From contig JASPKZ010001600.1 in NCBI GenBank assembly GCA_030220185.1, positions 1,627,501 through 1,691,500 on the forward strand: a DNA stretch of 64,000 nucleotides, given 5' to 3'. Numbering within the stretch: position 1 is the stretch's first letter; each line of letters opens with the position of its first letter. The translations under genes and the position numbers were made by a program. Under the pieces are notes generated by a model. The model had not been told where the DNA came from. It saw only the letters and a list, made by a program, of their open reading frames with translations, and made no database searches. The stretch is from Diploptera punctata. Taxonomy: Eukaryota; Arthropoda; Insecta; Blattodea; Blaberidae. This document shows positions 21,410 to 32,895 of the stretch, in pieces.

Positions 21410-23026
21410 TACTTACTTACTCACTGGCACTATCGAACCCGTAGGTTCATGGCCGCACGGACATAAGCTCTCCACACATCCCTATCCTGAGCTAATGCTT
21501 TCCAATCATTCCCTGTATAATCTACTTCTCTCAAATCACAGTTAATGTTATTCTCCCACCTCATTCTTGGTCTACCAACTAGGCGTTTTCCCTCTGGCTT
21601 TCCTACAAGAAGCTTCCATGCAAGTCTTTCATTTCCCATACGTGCAAGATGTCCTGCCCAACGCATTCTACGAGACTTAACTGTTCTTATTATATCTGGC
21701 TTTCTATAAAGACCATGTAGTTCATTGTTATGTAGTCTTCTCCATTCACCTGTCTGTTCATCTCTCTTTGGTCCAAACATTTTCCTAAGTACTTTATTAT
21801 CAAATACTTGTAATCTCCTTTCCTCTCTTAAAGTAAGAGTCCACGTTTCGCGCCCATATAATATAACTGGTAGAATAATTGTTTTATATATTTTCAGATT
21901 AACGTTTTTTGAAAGGAGTTGGGACATCAAAAGTCCCTGCAATGCATAATAGCATGCATTTCCAGAATTGAGCCTATGTTTAATTTCTTTGTGCATCTCA
22001 TTCCTATTTGTGATCATTGTTCCTAGGCATTAGAATTCAGCCACTTCCTCAAAATTTCCCTTATGTGACATTAGCTGTCCAGTTTTATTATATAATGAAT
22101 TTCTACGTGTGACCATATATTTAGTTTTATTGATATTTACTTCCAATCCTAATTTCTTAGCGTTACTCAACAGGGTGTGCGTATTGTCCTTTAGTATCTC
22201 CTCGCTATCGGCCAACAATACTACATCATCAGCATAAACTAACAGCTTATTAATACTATTGAGTTATAAGCCTTCCTCATTCTCCAAAGATTTAATGGCA
22301 TGCTCTAGTACAAAATTAAATAGTAGAGGAGATAGTGCATCTCCTTGCTTCAACCCATTCTGGATTTAAAAAGTGTCCGAAAACTGTTTGCCTACACGCA
22401 CCCTACTCTTTGTGCCATTTAGACACATTCGTATAAGTCTAACTAACGTTTTAGGAATTCCGAACTCCAGCAGGATACTATATAACTTCTCCCTCTTAAT
22501 TGAATCATATGCTTTTTTGAAGTCAACATATAGTTGATGTACAGTACCATTATATTCCCATTTCGTTTCTAAAATCTGTCTTATACTAAAAATCTGATCT
22601 GTTGTAGACCTGTTTCTTCTAAATGCACATTGATGATCTCCAAGAATGTCATCAATATAGGGAGTAAGTCTGCTTACTAATATATTTGTTAGAATTTTGT
22701 ACGAAGTTGAAAGTAATGAGATGCCCCTGTAGTTGTTGCAGTCAGTTTTTATCTCCTTTCTTATAAATTGGTACGATAATTGACTCCCTCCATTCATCTG
22801 GAAGAGCTTATTTTTCCCAAATCATACTAAGCAACCAGCGTATCTTGTCCATCAATTTCTCTCCCCCTGATTTTATCAGTTCTGCTGGGATCTCATCTGA
22901 ACCTGATGCTTTATATATCTTCAATTTTTCTATCGTCATTTCAACCTCTAATGCACTTGGCTCTGCGACTAGCATTTCTGCTGTCTGTAAATTATCCTCC
23001 TCAATGTCCTGTTCTGTATGTACATA

Positions 23027-24373
23027 CAGGGCAAGTCAAAATGTTGTGCAGGTTTTCAGAAATTTATTATGTGAAATGTAATGAACATATAATATCGTGA
23101 GACATATTGTATGAAAGGTAAACTCTCAAAGTTTAGTTGTCCACTTCTAAAGTTCCGCGTTCACCCGCAAGATGTCAACAGCAGAGCAGTAAAGGAAAAT
23201 GGCGTTGACTGGGGATCAGAAGTCTTTCTGTGTGCTTGATTACCATGTAAACAACTCTGTGACTAGTGTTCAACGACATTTCCGTACCAGATACGATAAA
23301 GACCCGCCGGATGGGAGATCCATTCGTAAGTGGTACACACAATTTAGGGATTCAGGCTGTATCTGTAAACGAAAATCGACTGGCCGTCCGTCGACGAGTG
23401 AAGAGACAGTCGAACGCGTTCGCACATGCTTCGTGCGGAGTCCACAGAAATCCACCTACCGGGGAGCGACAGAACTTCAACTACCACAAAAAACTGTATG
23501 GCGGATTCTCCGGAAACGTTTACAGATGAAACCCTACCACTTGCAACTGGTTCCAAGCCTTAAAACCCGCCGATTATGCTTTGCGAGCGTCCTTCTGTGT
23601 TGATTTTCTCGCATTAATGGAAGAGAATGAGTTCCATGAGAGGGTAGTTTACAGTGATGAAGCGACTTTCCACCTTTCAGGAAAAGTGAATAGACACAAT
23701 GTAAGGATTTGGGGAACTGGTAACCCCCATGCAACTCTGGAACATCAACGCGATTCTCCGAAAGTGAATGTCTTTTGTGCCATTTCCCATGCAAAGGTTT
23801 ATGGGCCCTTTTTCTTTCATGAACGTACTGTGAACGGACATGTTTCCTTGATATGCTACAACAATGGCTCCTTCCGCAGCTTGAAGCGGATAGTCCAGAT
23901 TTCATTCTGCAGTTGGATGGTGCCCCTCCACATTACCATGGCAGTGTTCGAGACCATTTGAATACGGCTTTACCACAACGCTGGATAGGCCGTGCATCTC
24001 AGGGTGATCAACAACTCATTCATTGGCCACCTCGTTCACCAGATCTAACCCCGTGTGATTTCTTCATGTGGGGTCTTGTAAAGGATCATGTTTACGTACC
24101 ACCACTTCCAACAACACTGCATGAACTGCGTGCCCGCATCACAGCAGCCATTGCTGATATCGACCGCGGACTGCTACAGAAAGTTTGGCAGGAGATTGAA
24201 TATCGGCTTGACATCTGTCGTGTAACAAAAGGCGCTCACATAGAACATCTGTGAATATTTAAAAAAAACTTTGAGAGTTTACCTTTCATACAATATGTCT
24301 CACAATATTATATGTTCATTACATTTCACATAATAAATTTCTGAAAACCTGCACAACATTTTGACTTGCCCTG
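23027..24373 (+). mobile_element. Tc1/mariner-superfamily transposon with 108-bp TIRs
   Basis: A 1,347-bp element begins cagggcaagtcaaaatgttg and ends with its complement. TIRs (23027-23134 and 24266-24373) are 108 bp with one mismatch. TA duplications flank it (23025-23026 and 24374-24375). The empty site is visible in LINE copy 1: tgtaca, TT, taatagct at about 13141-13154, against tgtaca, TA, taatagct here. It is the youngest layer of a three-level nest. Such elements move by cut and paste. Confidence 0.96.
23199..24254 (+). pseudogene. Tc1/mariner-type transposase, two frameshifts
   Basis: The reading would be about 350 codons. N-terminal helix-turn-helix: SFCVLDYHVNNSVTSVQRHF, then RKSTGRPSTSEETVERVR. 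After a shift near 23554: HERVVYSDEATFHLSG with the first catalytic Asp and NRHNVRIWGTGNPH. After a second shift near 23850: FILQLDGAPPHYHG with the second Asp and HWPPRSPDLTPCDFFMWG with the third. It ends CRVTKGAHIEHL. Forty-six residues lie between the second and third Asp if the C-D-F aspartate is catalytic, more than the 34 of classical mariners. The two shifts make this copy inactive. The 64 bp between TIR and ATG carry the promoter region; no specific signal was identified. Confidence 0.92.
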
Positions 24374-25548
24374 TATAATAGCTGATTAAAGTAACTTTTC
24401 CATCTATTTAATATACTCCTGGAATCTGCAATCATATCCCCATTTTCATTCCGAATTATGTTTGTTCTAGCCTGAAAACCTTTCTTCTCTATACTAATTC
24501 CCTGATATAATTCTCTAATGTTCCTATTTTTTGCATTCATTTCAAGATCATTAATCTTCTCTCTCAAATATTCCCTCTTCTTACTCTTTAGTAGCTTGGT
24601 GGTTTCCCGTCTAATACTACCCAATTGCTCTAAATTTATCTCATTTGGCTCGTGTAACCATTTCATTTTTGCTAGCTTTCTTTTCTTTACAATGTCGGCA
24701 CATTCCTCATCAAACCATTTCTTGTTTTGCCTCTTTTTTAAACAACCAATGCTTTCTGATGCAGATAATTTAATGGTATCTCTTATAGTCTCCCATTCTT
24801 TATTTATATCAGTTTCTTCTTCGTTTGCCACATTGTCATCGGAAGATTCCAGTACTTCAAATCTATTAGCAATTTTGATTTGGTATTCTTGCCGCATTTC
24901 ATCATTTTTCAAGTTTTTTTATTCAAATTTTACAGAATCATCTTTAGCGTTTGTTCCTCTCATAAGTGATAGCCGTTGTCTGATTTTCACTCTGACCAGT
25001 TGATGATCCGAATTGCAGTCTGTCCCTCTAACTGATCTAACATCGATGATGCTACTGTGCCAGCGTTTATCCACTAATACATGATCTAACTGGTTCCGAG
25101 TTTCTCCATCTGGGGACGTCCAAGTGTATTTATGTATATCCTTATTCTGAAATGTTGTGTTCTTAAGAATGAGATTCTTTGATGTGGCAAATGTGACTAA
25201 TCTAACCCCGTTGTCGTTACTATCTTCATGAAGACTGAATTTGCCTATTGTTGGTTTGAATATATCTTCCCGCCCCAATTTTGCATTAAAATCTCCTAAG
25301 ACAATTTTCATATGATATCGTGAAAGGCTATCAAATACGCATTCTAACTCTTCATAGAACTCATCCTTGATCTTGTCATCTTTATCTTCTGTGGGGGCAT
25401 GTACATTTATAATTATAAAATCATGTTGTTTACCCTTTAGAATTATGTATGATACCCTATCACTAACAAACTTAATATCTCGGATAGGGGATAGGATCCT
25501 CCTTCTGACTAAAAAACCCGTTCCAAATGCAGGTCTTTCTGCACCCCC

Positions 25549-27352
25549 AACTGAAGCATTACTAGCAGGAATTGTTAACATTAATGCACAGAATTTAGAG
25601 ACTTCAGGTAAGTATAAATTTAGACCTGAAACATTAAAATATTTATACAATTCTAACGTAGTGTAATTCTTAAATTCAGATGACGTATATATACACCGAT
25701 AATTCTGTTTAAGTGCCACAGGTCTGAAGTAACGGCTATATGACTTTATTAGACACTGAAATGCAGTTGGTGGAATTATTTTGTACATTAATGAAATAAA
25801 GAAATTCTGGAAGAGCTAAAAAATTCTAGCTTGTTAATTTAGGATAATTGGTTGGTTAAATATTCTGTCATTGTTTCGAGTTATTTCACAGAAGTCTCAG
25901 ATTATGACGTTTTCTTGTAGTTATGATTTTTAACTTGTTGTCTTTCAGCAGGAACCTAACTGCAGAATATTCATCTGGTACGTATTCCAAAACGAGTTAA
26001 ATTTAGCTTGCTTGTCAGTCAGGAATATTTTGAAATATTCTCTCTTCGCTGAGCACTATGTCACTAACTTTGGCTTGTAAAATGTTAAATAAGATTTTAG
26101 CTTGAGACAGCATCGACTAGAATAAATTCAACAAAAACGAAAAAATCAAAATTGAAGATTTAGCATAAAATCCTCTAGAAATTCCCAATCAACAGTGTTG
26201 TTCATGATCGATTTGTACAATGTAGTAAGCTGTTCTTTTATATCTAGTACTACTTCTACCACCCTATATGTGTATATCAAATGAATCGGAACGACGGATG
26301 GTAAATGTCTGGCGTCAAAGCTTCAAATGCTGCTTTCGCTTATAAATCTTGAGAAGAAAGCGAGGATCCAGACAAAGTTTTAAAAAAAGTTTACATTCTT
26401 TCATATTATAACTGACTGTTTCTATACCAAGTTCAACTTATGTGCAAATCAGTGCATAAACAATGATATTTGATACGTGGCAAGAATAATTTGCAGCAGA
26501 CCATTGTGCAATTCAGCCGTTACAGAACAATCGTCATAAGTTTGGACGACTAGTTTGACCCCAAACTGAAATTCGTTGAATAAATTGAAAACATGATCAA
26601 CCAAGGAAAGACAAATATGCTATGCAGTTACATTTATAAATCTTATGGATTGTTCTTGAATACCATCGGGTGTAACATAATCGTATTGCAAAAGGAATGA
26701 AAGTTGAGATTTGTGCATTACATTGATAGCCTCATTTTCTATTATAGATACAAAGGATGAGTCTGAGATCTCTTTTTTTATTGAAGAAAGCAGCGGATAA
26801 AGAACATACTAAGTCATTTTAATCTCATTTGATGTGCCGACGAAACAGTAGAAGTTTTTAAATGGTTCCTTAATTTTTCATCGTAGGCGACTCTACAGTG
26901 CAACAATTCAACCTCTATTGTTATATTCGGAGTTTCTACAAGGCCCCTAAAGCTCTTTTTCAGCTACGAAATATGCAGCGTCTATTATGCAACTAACAAT
27001 GTATGTGTTTTGTTTTACACTTTCGTTATGTTTATCCCTACTAATTTTGAAATCCATGCTTAAGAACTCCTCAGTTGTAATGTTTTCAAACTTATGTAAC
27101 GCTATTTTAACTTAATATGGGCTACAAATGTTCTTGATATTTTTTCAGCACATGAAAACTATTTACATTAGAAACCCCCTTTGTTGTCCAAGAATTTAGC
27201 CTGTTGAATATAGAAGACAAGACCAACAGTAAAGAGAACGTGGCTCTATCTGCAGCCATAGAGCTATGTGTCACTTCCATATCAACCTTAATTAAAACGG
27301 CACTTTTTTCATAGCATGCTATTTTAATTAGGAGTTTGTTTATCTGGTCCAT
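25549..27352 (-). pseudogene. hAT transposase, N-terminal and middle part, decayed
   Basis: Reading minus from 27352: DRATFSLLLVLSSIF and SWTTKGVSNVNSFHVL (TTF-type zinc finger region), KHNESVKQNTYIVSCIIDAA and FVAEKEL, IIENEAINVMHKSQLSFLLQ, GVKLVVQTYDDCSVTAELHN (conserved hAT catalytic-domain block), ECKLFFKTLSGSSLSSQDL, and finally LYLPEVSKFCALMLTIPASN. Many stops and shifts interrupt it. The C-terminus continues at 21209-21409 beyond the inserted LINE. It is the oldest layer of the nest. Element ends were not located. Confidence 0.82.
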
Positions 27353-27849
27353 AAATGTTTTCTTTCACACAAAGCTTCGGAAAGAATAGGGATGACTTAA
27401 CAAGGTTTCAATAACACAATGACATTCCCCTCCCATGGCAATCTTTATTTACGTACTGTATTTGATACGCTCAGAACCTCTATACGGTCAACTCTGCACA
27501 GACTTACTCAGAGCTCACGAAATGTCTCTCTCAGCCATTTGTATAGTGTTAATAGGCCATCATGATATCCGGCTTGAAATGCAGCACGACATACTAACGA
27601 TCACATTCACTCTCAAGGAAGCCGGCTACGTGTTGGGATTTAAAAAAAATGAATCACGTTATTGTATTGGAATGCTATTTGTATTAAGTTACTATTGTTT
27701 ACAGAATTTACACTATTATCAAAGCATTGTTATATTTCATTGCGTATTTTGCTTCGTTTTAATTAAATATCTAAGGGTTTAATTCTAATTTTTGAAAATG
27801 TTAGCCATGCTAAGAGAGCTAACATAGACTCTCCGCCACTGGGATTTAA
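27353..27849. other. Unassigned; may include the hAT 5' end
   Basis: A plus-strand frame of 115 codons at 27435-27782 has hydrophobic patches but no family motif; I do not support it as a gene. Confidence 0.35.
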
Positions 27850-28190
27850 AAATCTGGAATACGATCTGTCCTCACTTATGCTTCCGAATCAAGGCCCGAA
27901 ATATCTAAAACAAAATCAATGTTGCAAACACAAGAAATGGTTACTTAGAAAAAATAATGAAGAATACAAGATATGATAGAATCAGAAATGAATATATCAT
28001 GTAAGAATGTGAAATGGAATCAATAAAATAGTGGGTATGAAGAAGGATACAGGAACGAATAATCAAGCCTCAAGAATTAGTTACGACAGGATATCAAATA
28101 TCGTATAAGATAATGTTCCAACTGACAGGAGTTCCTCGTCTCCTAACAGCTGTAAACCTAGGATCAAGAGAAGAAGTAGAAGAAGATATT
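27850..28190 (+). mobile_element. LINE 3' end fragment
   Basis: The plus strand reads RSVLTYASESRPEISKTKSM, IMKNTRYDRIRNEYIM and LTGVPRLLTAVNLGSREEVE with stops. This is the C-terminal region of an arthropod non-LTR reverse transcriptase, close to the Y-A-S-E-T-x-P motif. It ends in GAAGAAG. Confidence 0.7.
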
Positions 28191-28245
28191 TTAAAGCCTA
28201 CATATAGTTGAAGTACAATGCCTTCGTATTCCCATTTCTTTTCTG
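28191..28245 (-). mobile_element. Short RTE-like LINE fragment
   Basis: The minus strand reads KKWEYEGIVLQLYVGFK, matching KWEYNGTVHQLYVDFKKAYD of LINE copy 2 (about 22500-22570). Confidence 0.6.
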
Positions 28246-28289
28246 GGGTGCTTCTTACACCAAACAATATATTTAAAACAATACAAATT

Positions 28290-28605
28290 GTACCTATGAT
28301 GGCTGTTGTCCTCGACAAAGTTAAACTTGTCCGAGACTTTTTGGAACAGGCTGGTAGAACACCCTGTAGACAAGGACTCCCTGGTAGACCTAGTGTATTG
28401 AGTACAGGCATTTCGCGACTTGAAGTTCACTTTAGTCAACATTGACCGGTAGCTTCACAAAGACTAATTTGTAGTGTGTGTTCGGCGCGGGGAATCAGAA
28501 AATGTGTACGAGTGAAGTGTAAAACGTGCGATGTCTGAGTATTGGTGAATTGTTTTGAGACTTATCACACAAAAAACAAACCTTCAGTAAAGAAATGTTA
28601 TCTTC
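28290..28605 (+). pseudogene. piggyBac-type transposase, C-terminal part
   Basis: One frame, broken by only two stops (28443-28445 and about 28539), reads VLDKVKLVRDFLEQAG, GLPGRPSVL, then RLICSVCSARGIRKCVRVKC, KTCDV, and NCFETYHTKN. C-x2-C-x3-G-x-R-K, C-x2-C-D-V and C-F-x-x-Y-H-T form the cysteine-rich C-terminal domain of PGBD4-like piggyBac transposases. The DDE core is absent. Confidence 0.78.
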
Positions 28606-28751
28606 ACATCACGTTGCCAAGCATCTGATAACCCTGCAAGAAGGTATGTAACAAAATTAGTATTATCCAGTATAATTCCAAGCAAGCAAACAGCACTGCC
28701 TGCTCAGAATCCATACGATGGGTCTGCGGGCAGACTGGACGTGCATTTTTT

Positions 28752-29010
28752 TTTTTGCAAATGCCCCATGTTGTCTTTCGACATTCTTGGTGTTCTCTCC
28801 TGGCATGGCGTATTTGTAACCCACTTCTGAGGTTGGGGCGCCTGGAAGGCGGGTTTACGTTGCCCCGAGGATATGATGGGTGATGATGATGATAGTGGTG
28901 CGCCAGGAGAGTCCCTAATCCTAAGCTTAATGTTAGATGAATATGAATGATGATGATTGCGATGGCCATATGATTTCGGGGACCGTTTGGGCCTTAAAGT
29001 TTTCCTGACG
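28752..29010 (-). mobile_element. SINE gamma, head missing
   Basis: The tail gccccatgttgtctttcgac, gttggggcgcctggaaggcg and the block up to ggggaccgtttgggcctta are present. The tRNA-like head is cut off after ctgacgtttgtcac. Confidence 0.88.
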
Positions 29011-29329
29011 TTTGTCACAAAACCTAGCATATGGGCTCTTGGGCATTTAAAGGTTTAAAAAATGTTTCAAATATAAATATTGAAAGAAACTAGAAACTAT
29101 AACCTGCTAAACGAAACACACCCTGCCATATCAACCCATTATATAAAGCTCGTAAAACACAATCAGTACCCAATAGAAAATGGAATTAGTTCCAAAAGGC
29201 CTAGCTTATTATTTTAAATAATTTTTAATATCTTGAGAATGACTGTCATCACATGTACAATTTTTATTGTTTTAAATATTTAACATCAACCTCAACGGAG
29301 GTTAATAAAGTTTTTTTAAAGTATTGATA

Positions 29330-29480
29330 AAATATATGTTATAGACCTATTTCTTACAAATATATATCGAATATCACTTGACATGTCTTCAGTGTAAGAG
29401 TAAGTCTGGATGCTAATATATTACACAGCTCTACAAAAACAATGTTGCCCTGGATATCTCTGCTAATTTTTATGTTTTCA
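29330..29480 (-). mobile_element. RTE-like LINE fragment, strongly decayed
   Basis: The minus strand reads NILASRLTLTLKTCQVIFDI, alignable with NILVSRLTPYIDDILGDHQC of the better copies, plus a weak RDIQGNIV before it. Confidence 0.45.
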
Positions 29481-30344
29481 AGTGCACAGTTTACTAATAT
29501 ATTCATGAAATTGCTAAATGTGCTCTAAAAATTATAGAAGAAAATCTTATAAAAGGCGTTTCACCGAAGTATAACATGGGTTTTCGACATTTCTCTTTCT
29601 ATTTACATCGGTGTATACTAATTTTTCAAAAACACAATTGGCATTATAAATATATCTTTATTTTTCCTTCATATTTTCAGAATTTTGTAGTGTAAAATGA
29701 AAATAAAAGTAAAAAAAACAGAGCAAATGTTCCAAAATTATTATTAGTTTCATGAATAGTGAGCATAAATATATCCGAAATTATTCGTATATCAAGGTCA
29801 ACAAAAGCACTGTTGACCAGTGTTATTTGTTATAATTTTGTAAGATTTATTAACAAGTAATATTAAAGTACCAAGTAACGCCTACATTTTTTTAGTATGG
29901 AAAGATTTTTATGTCATGCATATTAAATAAATAAAGGAATGTAATATGTGACATCTGTTTAAATATTTGTTACCCGGAAACACGTTATATTAAATTCATT
30001 TCATTTCAGGAAATTGCACAAAATTACATCCTTGTGGGTGTGAAAACAGCAAAAGAGTTGTTATATTTAAATAGGACGAAGACAGGATTGCACGTAGTCT
30101 GGAACCACTCCTACACGCCAATAATGTTATATGCACATCAAAGTGTGTGTATAAATTTACCTGTTCTGTCATCACGTAATTCCGCAGATTTAATTAAAAA
30201 TAACAAAATATTAACACTCAAATAACCATGAGTGAAGTTCATATTTTATTAACATCATCGCGCCACTCTGTTGCCTGGCAGTCGACAGGTTTTTATTGTA
30301 TATTAGCAAATAAATCGCGTATTTTCTATTATACAGAGTTGCTA
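29481..30344. other. Intron sequence, nothing recognised
   Basis: A plus-strand frame at about 30010-30225 follows a good-looking acceptor (atttcatttcag) but has no family motif and lies on the strand opposite the IR gene. It is left unassigned. Confidence 0.35.
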
Positions 30345-31012
30345 CATCTTTCACCGTCAATGGAGAGTTAAATATTTCTCATGCCCCAAATTGGAGTCAA
30401 TGACCAAGAACATTTCAATGATTTTTAATTTACAATCAATCACAGTCAATTTTATCAGTTTAATTTTATCACTTTAAAATCAAGCTCCTCCTTTTTAACA
30501 TTCTGAATAGGTCTAGCATTATTTTGCAGTGACTGCTTGTGGCTACCAGATTGTATATATAGTGCACGAAGGTAAACACATAGTGCTTGAGGGAGATAAT
30601 ATAAAACACTTTTGTAGCAATTGATTATACATCAAAAAAAGAAAAAAGAAACCACTGTTTGCACTTTCGTAAATGTATTATTCCCAGGTAGGGCCTATTT
30701 ACGTTCCAGATAAATGTAATTGACATATTTACATCATAGGACATCAGAAATTAATTACTAACCTATAATGTTGGTTATAAATTTCTCCACCAGTGTGCAT
30801 TCTTACAATATTGCGATTCTTTGGCAATAAATAATATGATCTGGTTGCAATGATGAACAAATGAAGAGTAACAATAGTTGCTCATTTGTTTTCAAACATC
30901 GCCGAGTACGTTAAATACACGCCCTTAAAGTCTGTAATGGAAATTTAGACTCGCTTCGTGAGTCTTGACTTTATCGATGATTTGGAAATCACTCGTGGCA
31001 TTACTTACGAAA
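30345..31012 (-). mobile_element. Half copy of the foldback element (right arm)
   Basis: It matches 18326-19072 from tctcatgccccaaattgg to atcactcgtggcattactta. About 170 bases near the outer end are replaced by a 31-bp piece (30922-30952, cgcccttaaagtctgtaatg) that matches the terminal repeat of the element at 31840-32453. Confidence 0.7.
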
Positions 31013-31077
31013 AAGAAAGTTTACTAGTTTCATTGCCTTGTAGAGGACGTCTAATATGTGTATTTTTTTTTTTTTTT

Positions 31078-31618
31078 TTACTATTTCACTCATGCCCAAA
31101 TGGGAGTTAATGACGAATCACATTTCATTGAATTTTGATTTGCAACCAATCACAGTCGTGTTTCACTTCGATTTTATCAATTTAATTTTTTCACATTAAA
31201 GAAACCTCCTCGTTTTTAACATTATGAATAGGTCAGAGCATTATTTCTGCAGTTACTATGTGTTAGAAATACGATGAATATAACAATTTATATTTTTTCT
31301 CAACTAGGGTACATTCTTACAATATTGCGATCCTTTGTCAATAAATAATATGATCTTGTTGCATTGATGAACAAATGAAACATAATAAACGTTTCTAATT
31401 TGTTTTCAAACATCGCAGTTTACATTAGATATATAAATATTTTAAAATAAATATATTTAAATAATGATTTGTGAGTATACAGCTTAGTTTAATTCTTTAA
31501 ATAGACCTAACAAAAGCCACTCTTGATTTCCAAATTCTCTAGATAAATTCACTTGTCACTTGGTGACATCTTAAAGTTATCGATAATTTGGAAATCACTC
31601 GTGGCATTAGTTATGAAA
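31078..31618 (-). mobile_element. Second half copy of the foldback element
   Basis: It has the same arm orientation as 30345-31012 and 18326-19072, from ctcatgcccaaatgggagtt to aaatcactcgtggcattag. Some internal segments are deleted. The two half copies are 65 bp apart, separated by a T run and short AT-rich sequence. Confidence 0.7.
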
Positions 31619-31839
31619 ACTACATAATTTTCAATATATGATAATCTAATTAATTTTTTTATAGAAACTATCAGTGTTTTTATTTGAAATATCGGGACAG
31701 CTCTGACTAATTTCAACTATTGTCCGTTCGAATATCACCGGTAGAGTAAACACTGTCTGAATTAGGATGTTTATAGAGAGAAAAATTTAGGTTAGATATG
31801 TATGTGGTACAATTGAATAACAGTGCATATGCAGGTTGT

Positions 31840-32453
31840 CTAATTTCTCATTACATACTTTAAAGACGCGTAGTGGGGACCAATACGGTTACGTTCAACG
31901 TAGGAACTCATGTCCGGAAACATACTGATTTCCCGCTGCACGCAAAATACCGCAACACTCATTGCTCTTTCTGAGGCCTGTTGCTTGTCGTTTTGGTCCA
32001 CAAGAAGGGCTCGATTTGAACGACTACCTACGTCAACACAGATACGGTATATTCGTACCATGTTCTGGTATACACTCACCAAATCGTAAAAAATATTATT
32101 GTAGTTTGTTATTAGGGGATAAATGAGAGTAAGTTGATTTCTAACCCTATTCATGATCCCACCCTGCAACATCCGCCGCAACCATAATCCGCGCCAGTAG
32201 GTCTTCCTCGGATGCCAGAGGGGCCTCTTAAATAATGGATTTCATATGACCTCACAGATTATAATCTAGCGGGGTCAATTCAGGAGAACGTGCAGGGTCT
32301 TTGGCACCGAAAATGCGAGAGAGTTGAACGAGCATTATGGTACTTTGGGTGCGTGTAGCAAGAAAAGTGTACGTTTCCGGACATGAGTACCTAAGCTAAA
32401 CGTGACCGTCTTGGTCCCCATTACACGTCCTCAAAGTCTGTAATGCAAATTAG
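31840..32453 (-). mobile_element. 614-bp internally deleted Tc1/mariner-like relic
   Basis: Inverted ends of about 80 bp (ttacagactttgaggacgtg at the right, ttacatactttaaagacgcg at the left, both continuing to catgtccggaaac) enclose decayed coding sequence. On minus this reads PARSPELTPLDYNL (the S-P-D-L-T-P catalytic region), EEDLLARIMVAADV and YQNMVRIYRICVDVGSRSN, matching the C-terminal part of transposases like the one at 23199. The N-terminal two thirds are missing. Confidence 0.75.
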
Positions 32454-32480
32454 GGAATTAATTAACTCTGTATATATATG

Positions 32481-32814
32481 TAGCCGAGCGGTTAAGGTAG
32501 GAAGCCTTGGCGCAGAGCTATGGGACTTGCGCTGGTTCGAGTCTCCATGGGGGAAGAAATTTTCTCATGGTATTTCGGTCAGTATGGGACCGGTGCCCAC
32601 CCAGCGTCGTGAGGTAATTGGGTAGCTACAATAAGTAGCGGCTCCAGGTTGAGGAACCAGCTATAACGGCTGGGGGACTCGACATGCTAACCACATGTCA
32701 CCCTACATTGGCTGTTGATCATCTACCTCTGTGATTGACACATGTGGATGTGAAGGGCCAGCAGCCGGCTGGTAAAAGGGCAACCGCTGAAAAAGTGGAA
32801 AGACCCTCAATCGG
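32481..32814 (+). mobile_element. SINE beta, near full length
   Basis: The copy starts at tagccgagcggttaaggtag, lacking the first bases of the head, and ends gaccctcaatcgg. It is flanked on both sides by atatatatg, a short duplication in TA-rich sequence. Confidence 0.92.
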
Positions 32815-32828
32815 ATATATATGTGTGT

Positions 32829-32895
32829 GTGTGTGACACGAAAAGAAAAATACATGCTGGGACGGGGATTTTAATCAGGATCTCTGAATCGATAT
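32829..32895 (-). mobile_element. SINE epsilon, partial
   Basis: Flank gacacgaaaagaaaaatac and core gggatctctgaatcgat-like fragments resemble the left half of the epsilon copies, directly after a short (TG)n run. Confidence 0.45.

Larger units (their letters stand above)
21410..25548 (-). mobile_element. RTE-like LINE, copy 2, 5'-truncated and itself interrupted
   Basis: The same family as 11529-14800. Removing the Tc1/mariner element at 23027-24373 leaves about 2.8 kb. Target duplications aactaaagcattact and aactgaagcattact (21395-21409 and 25549-25563) flank it. The 3' tail is (AAGT)n on minus. The 5' truncation falls in the endonuclease domain. Endonuclease (LGDFNAKLGREDIF, DHVLVDKRWHSS), reverse transcriptase and C-terminal regions are all present, with stops and shifts. 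It landed inside a hAT transposase gene. Confidence 0.93.

Noticed and set aside
27435..27782. 115-codon plus-strand frame with hydrophobic stretches
   Set aside because: No recognisable domain; lies at the edge of a hAT relic and is probably chance.
30010..30225. Possible plus-strand exon after a good acceptor
   Set aside because: No donor in phase, no family motif, wrong strand for the IR gene.
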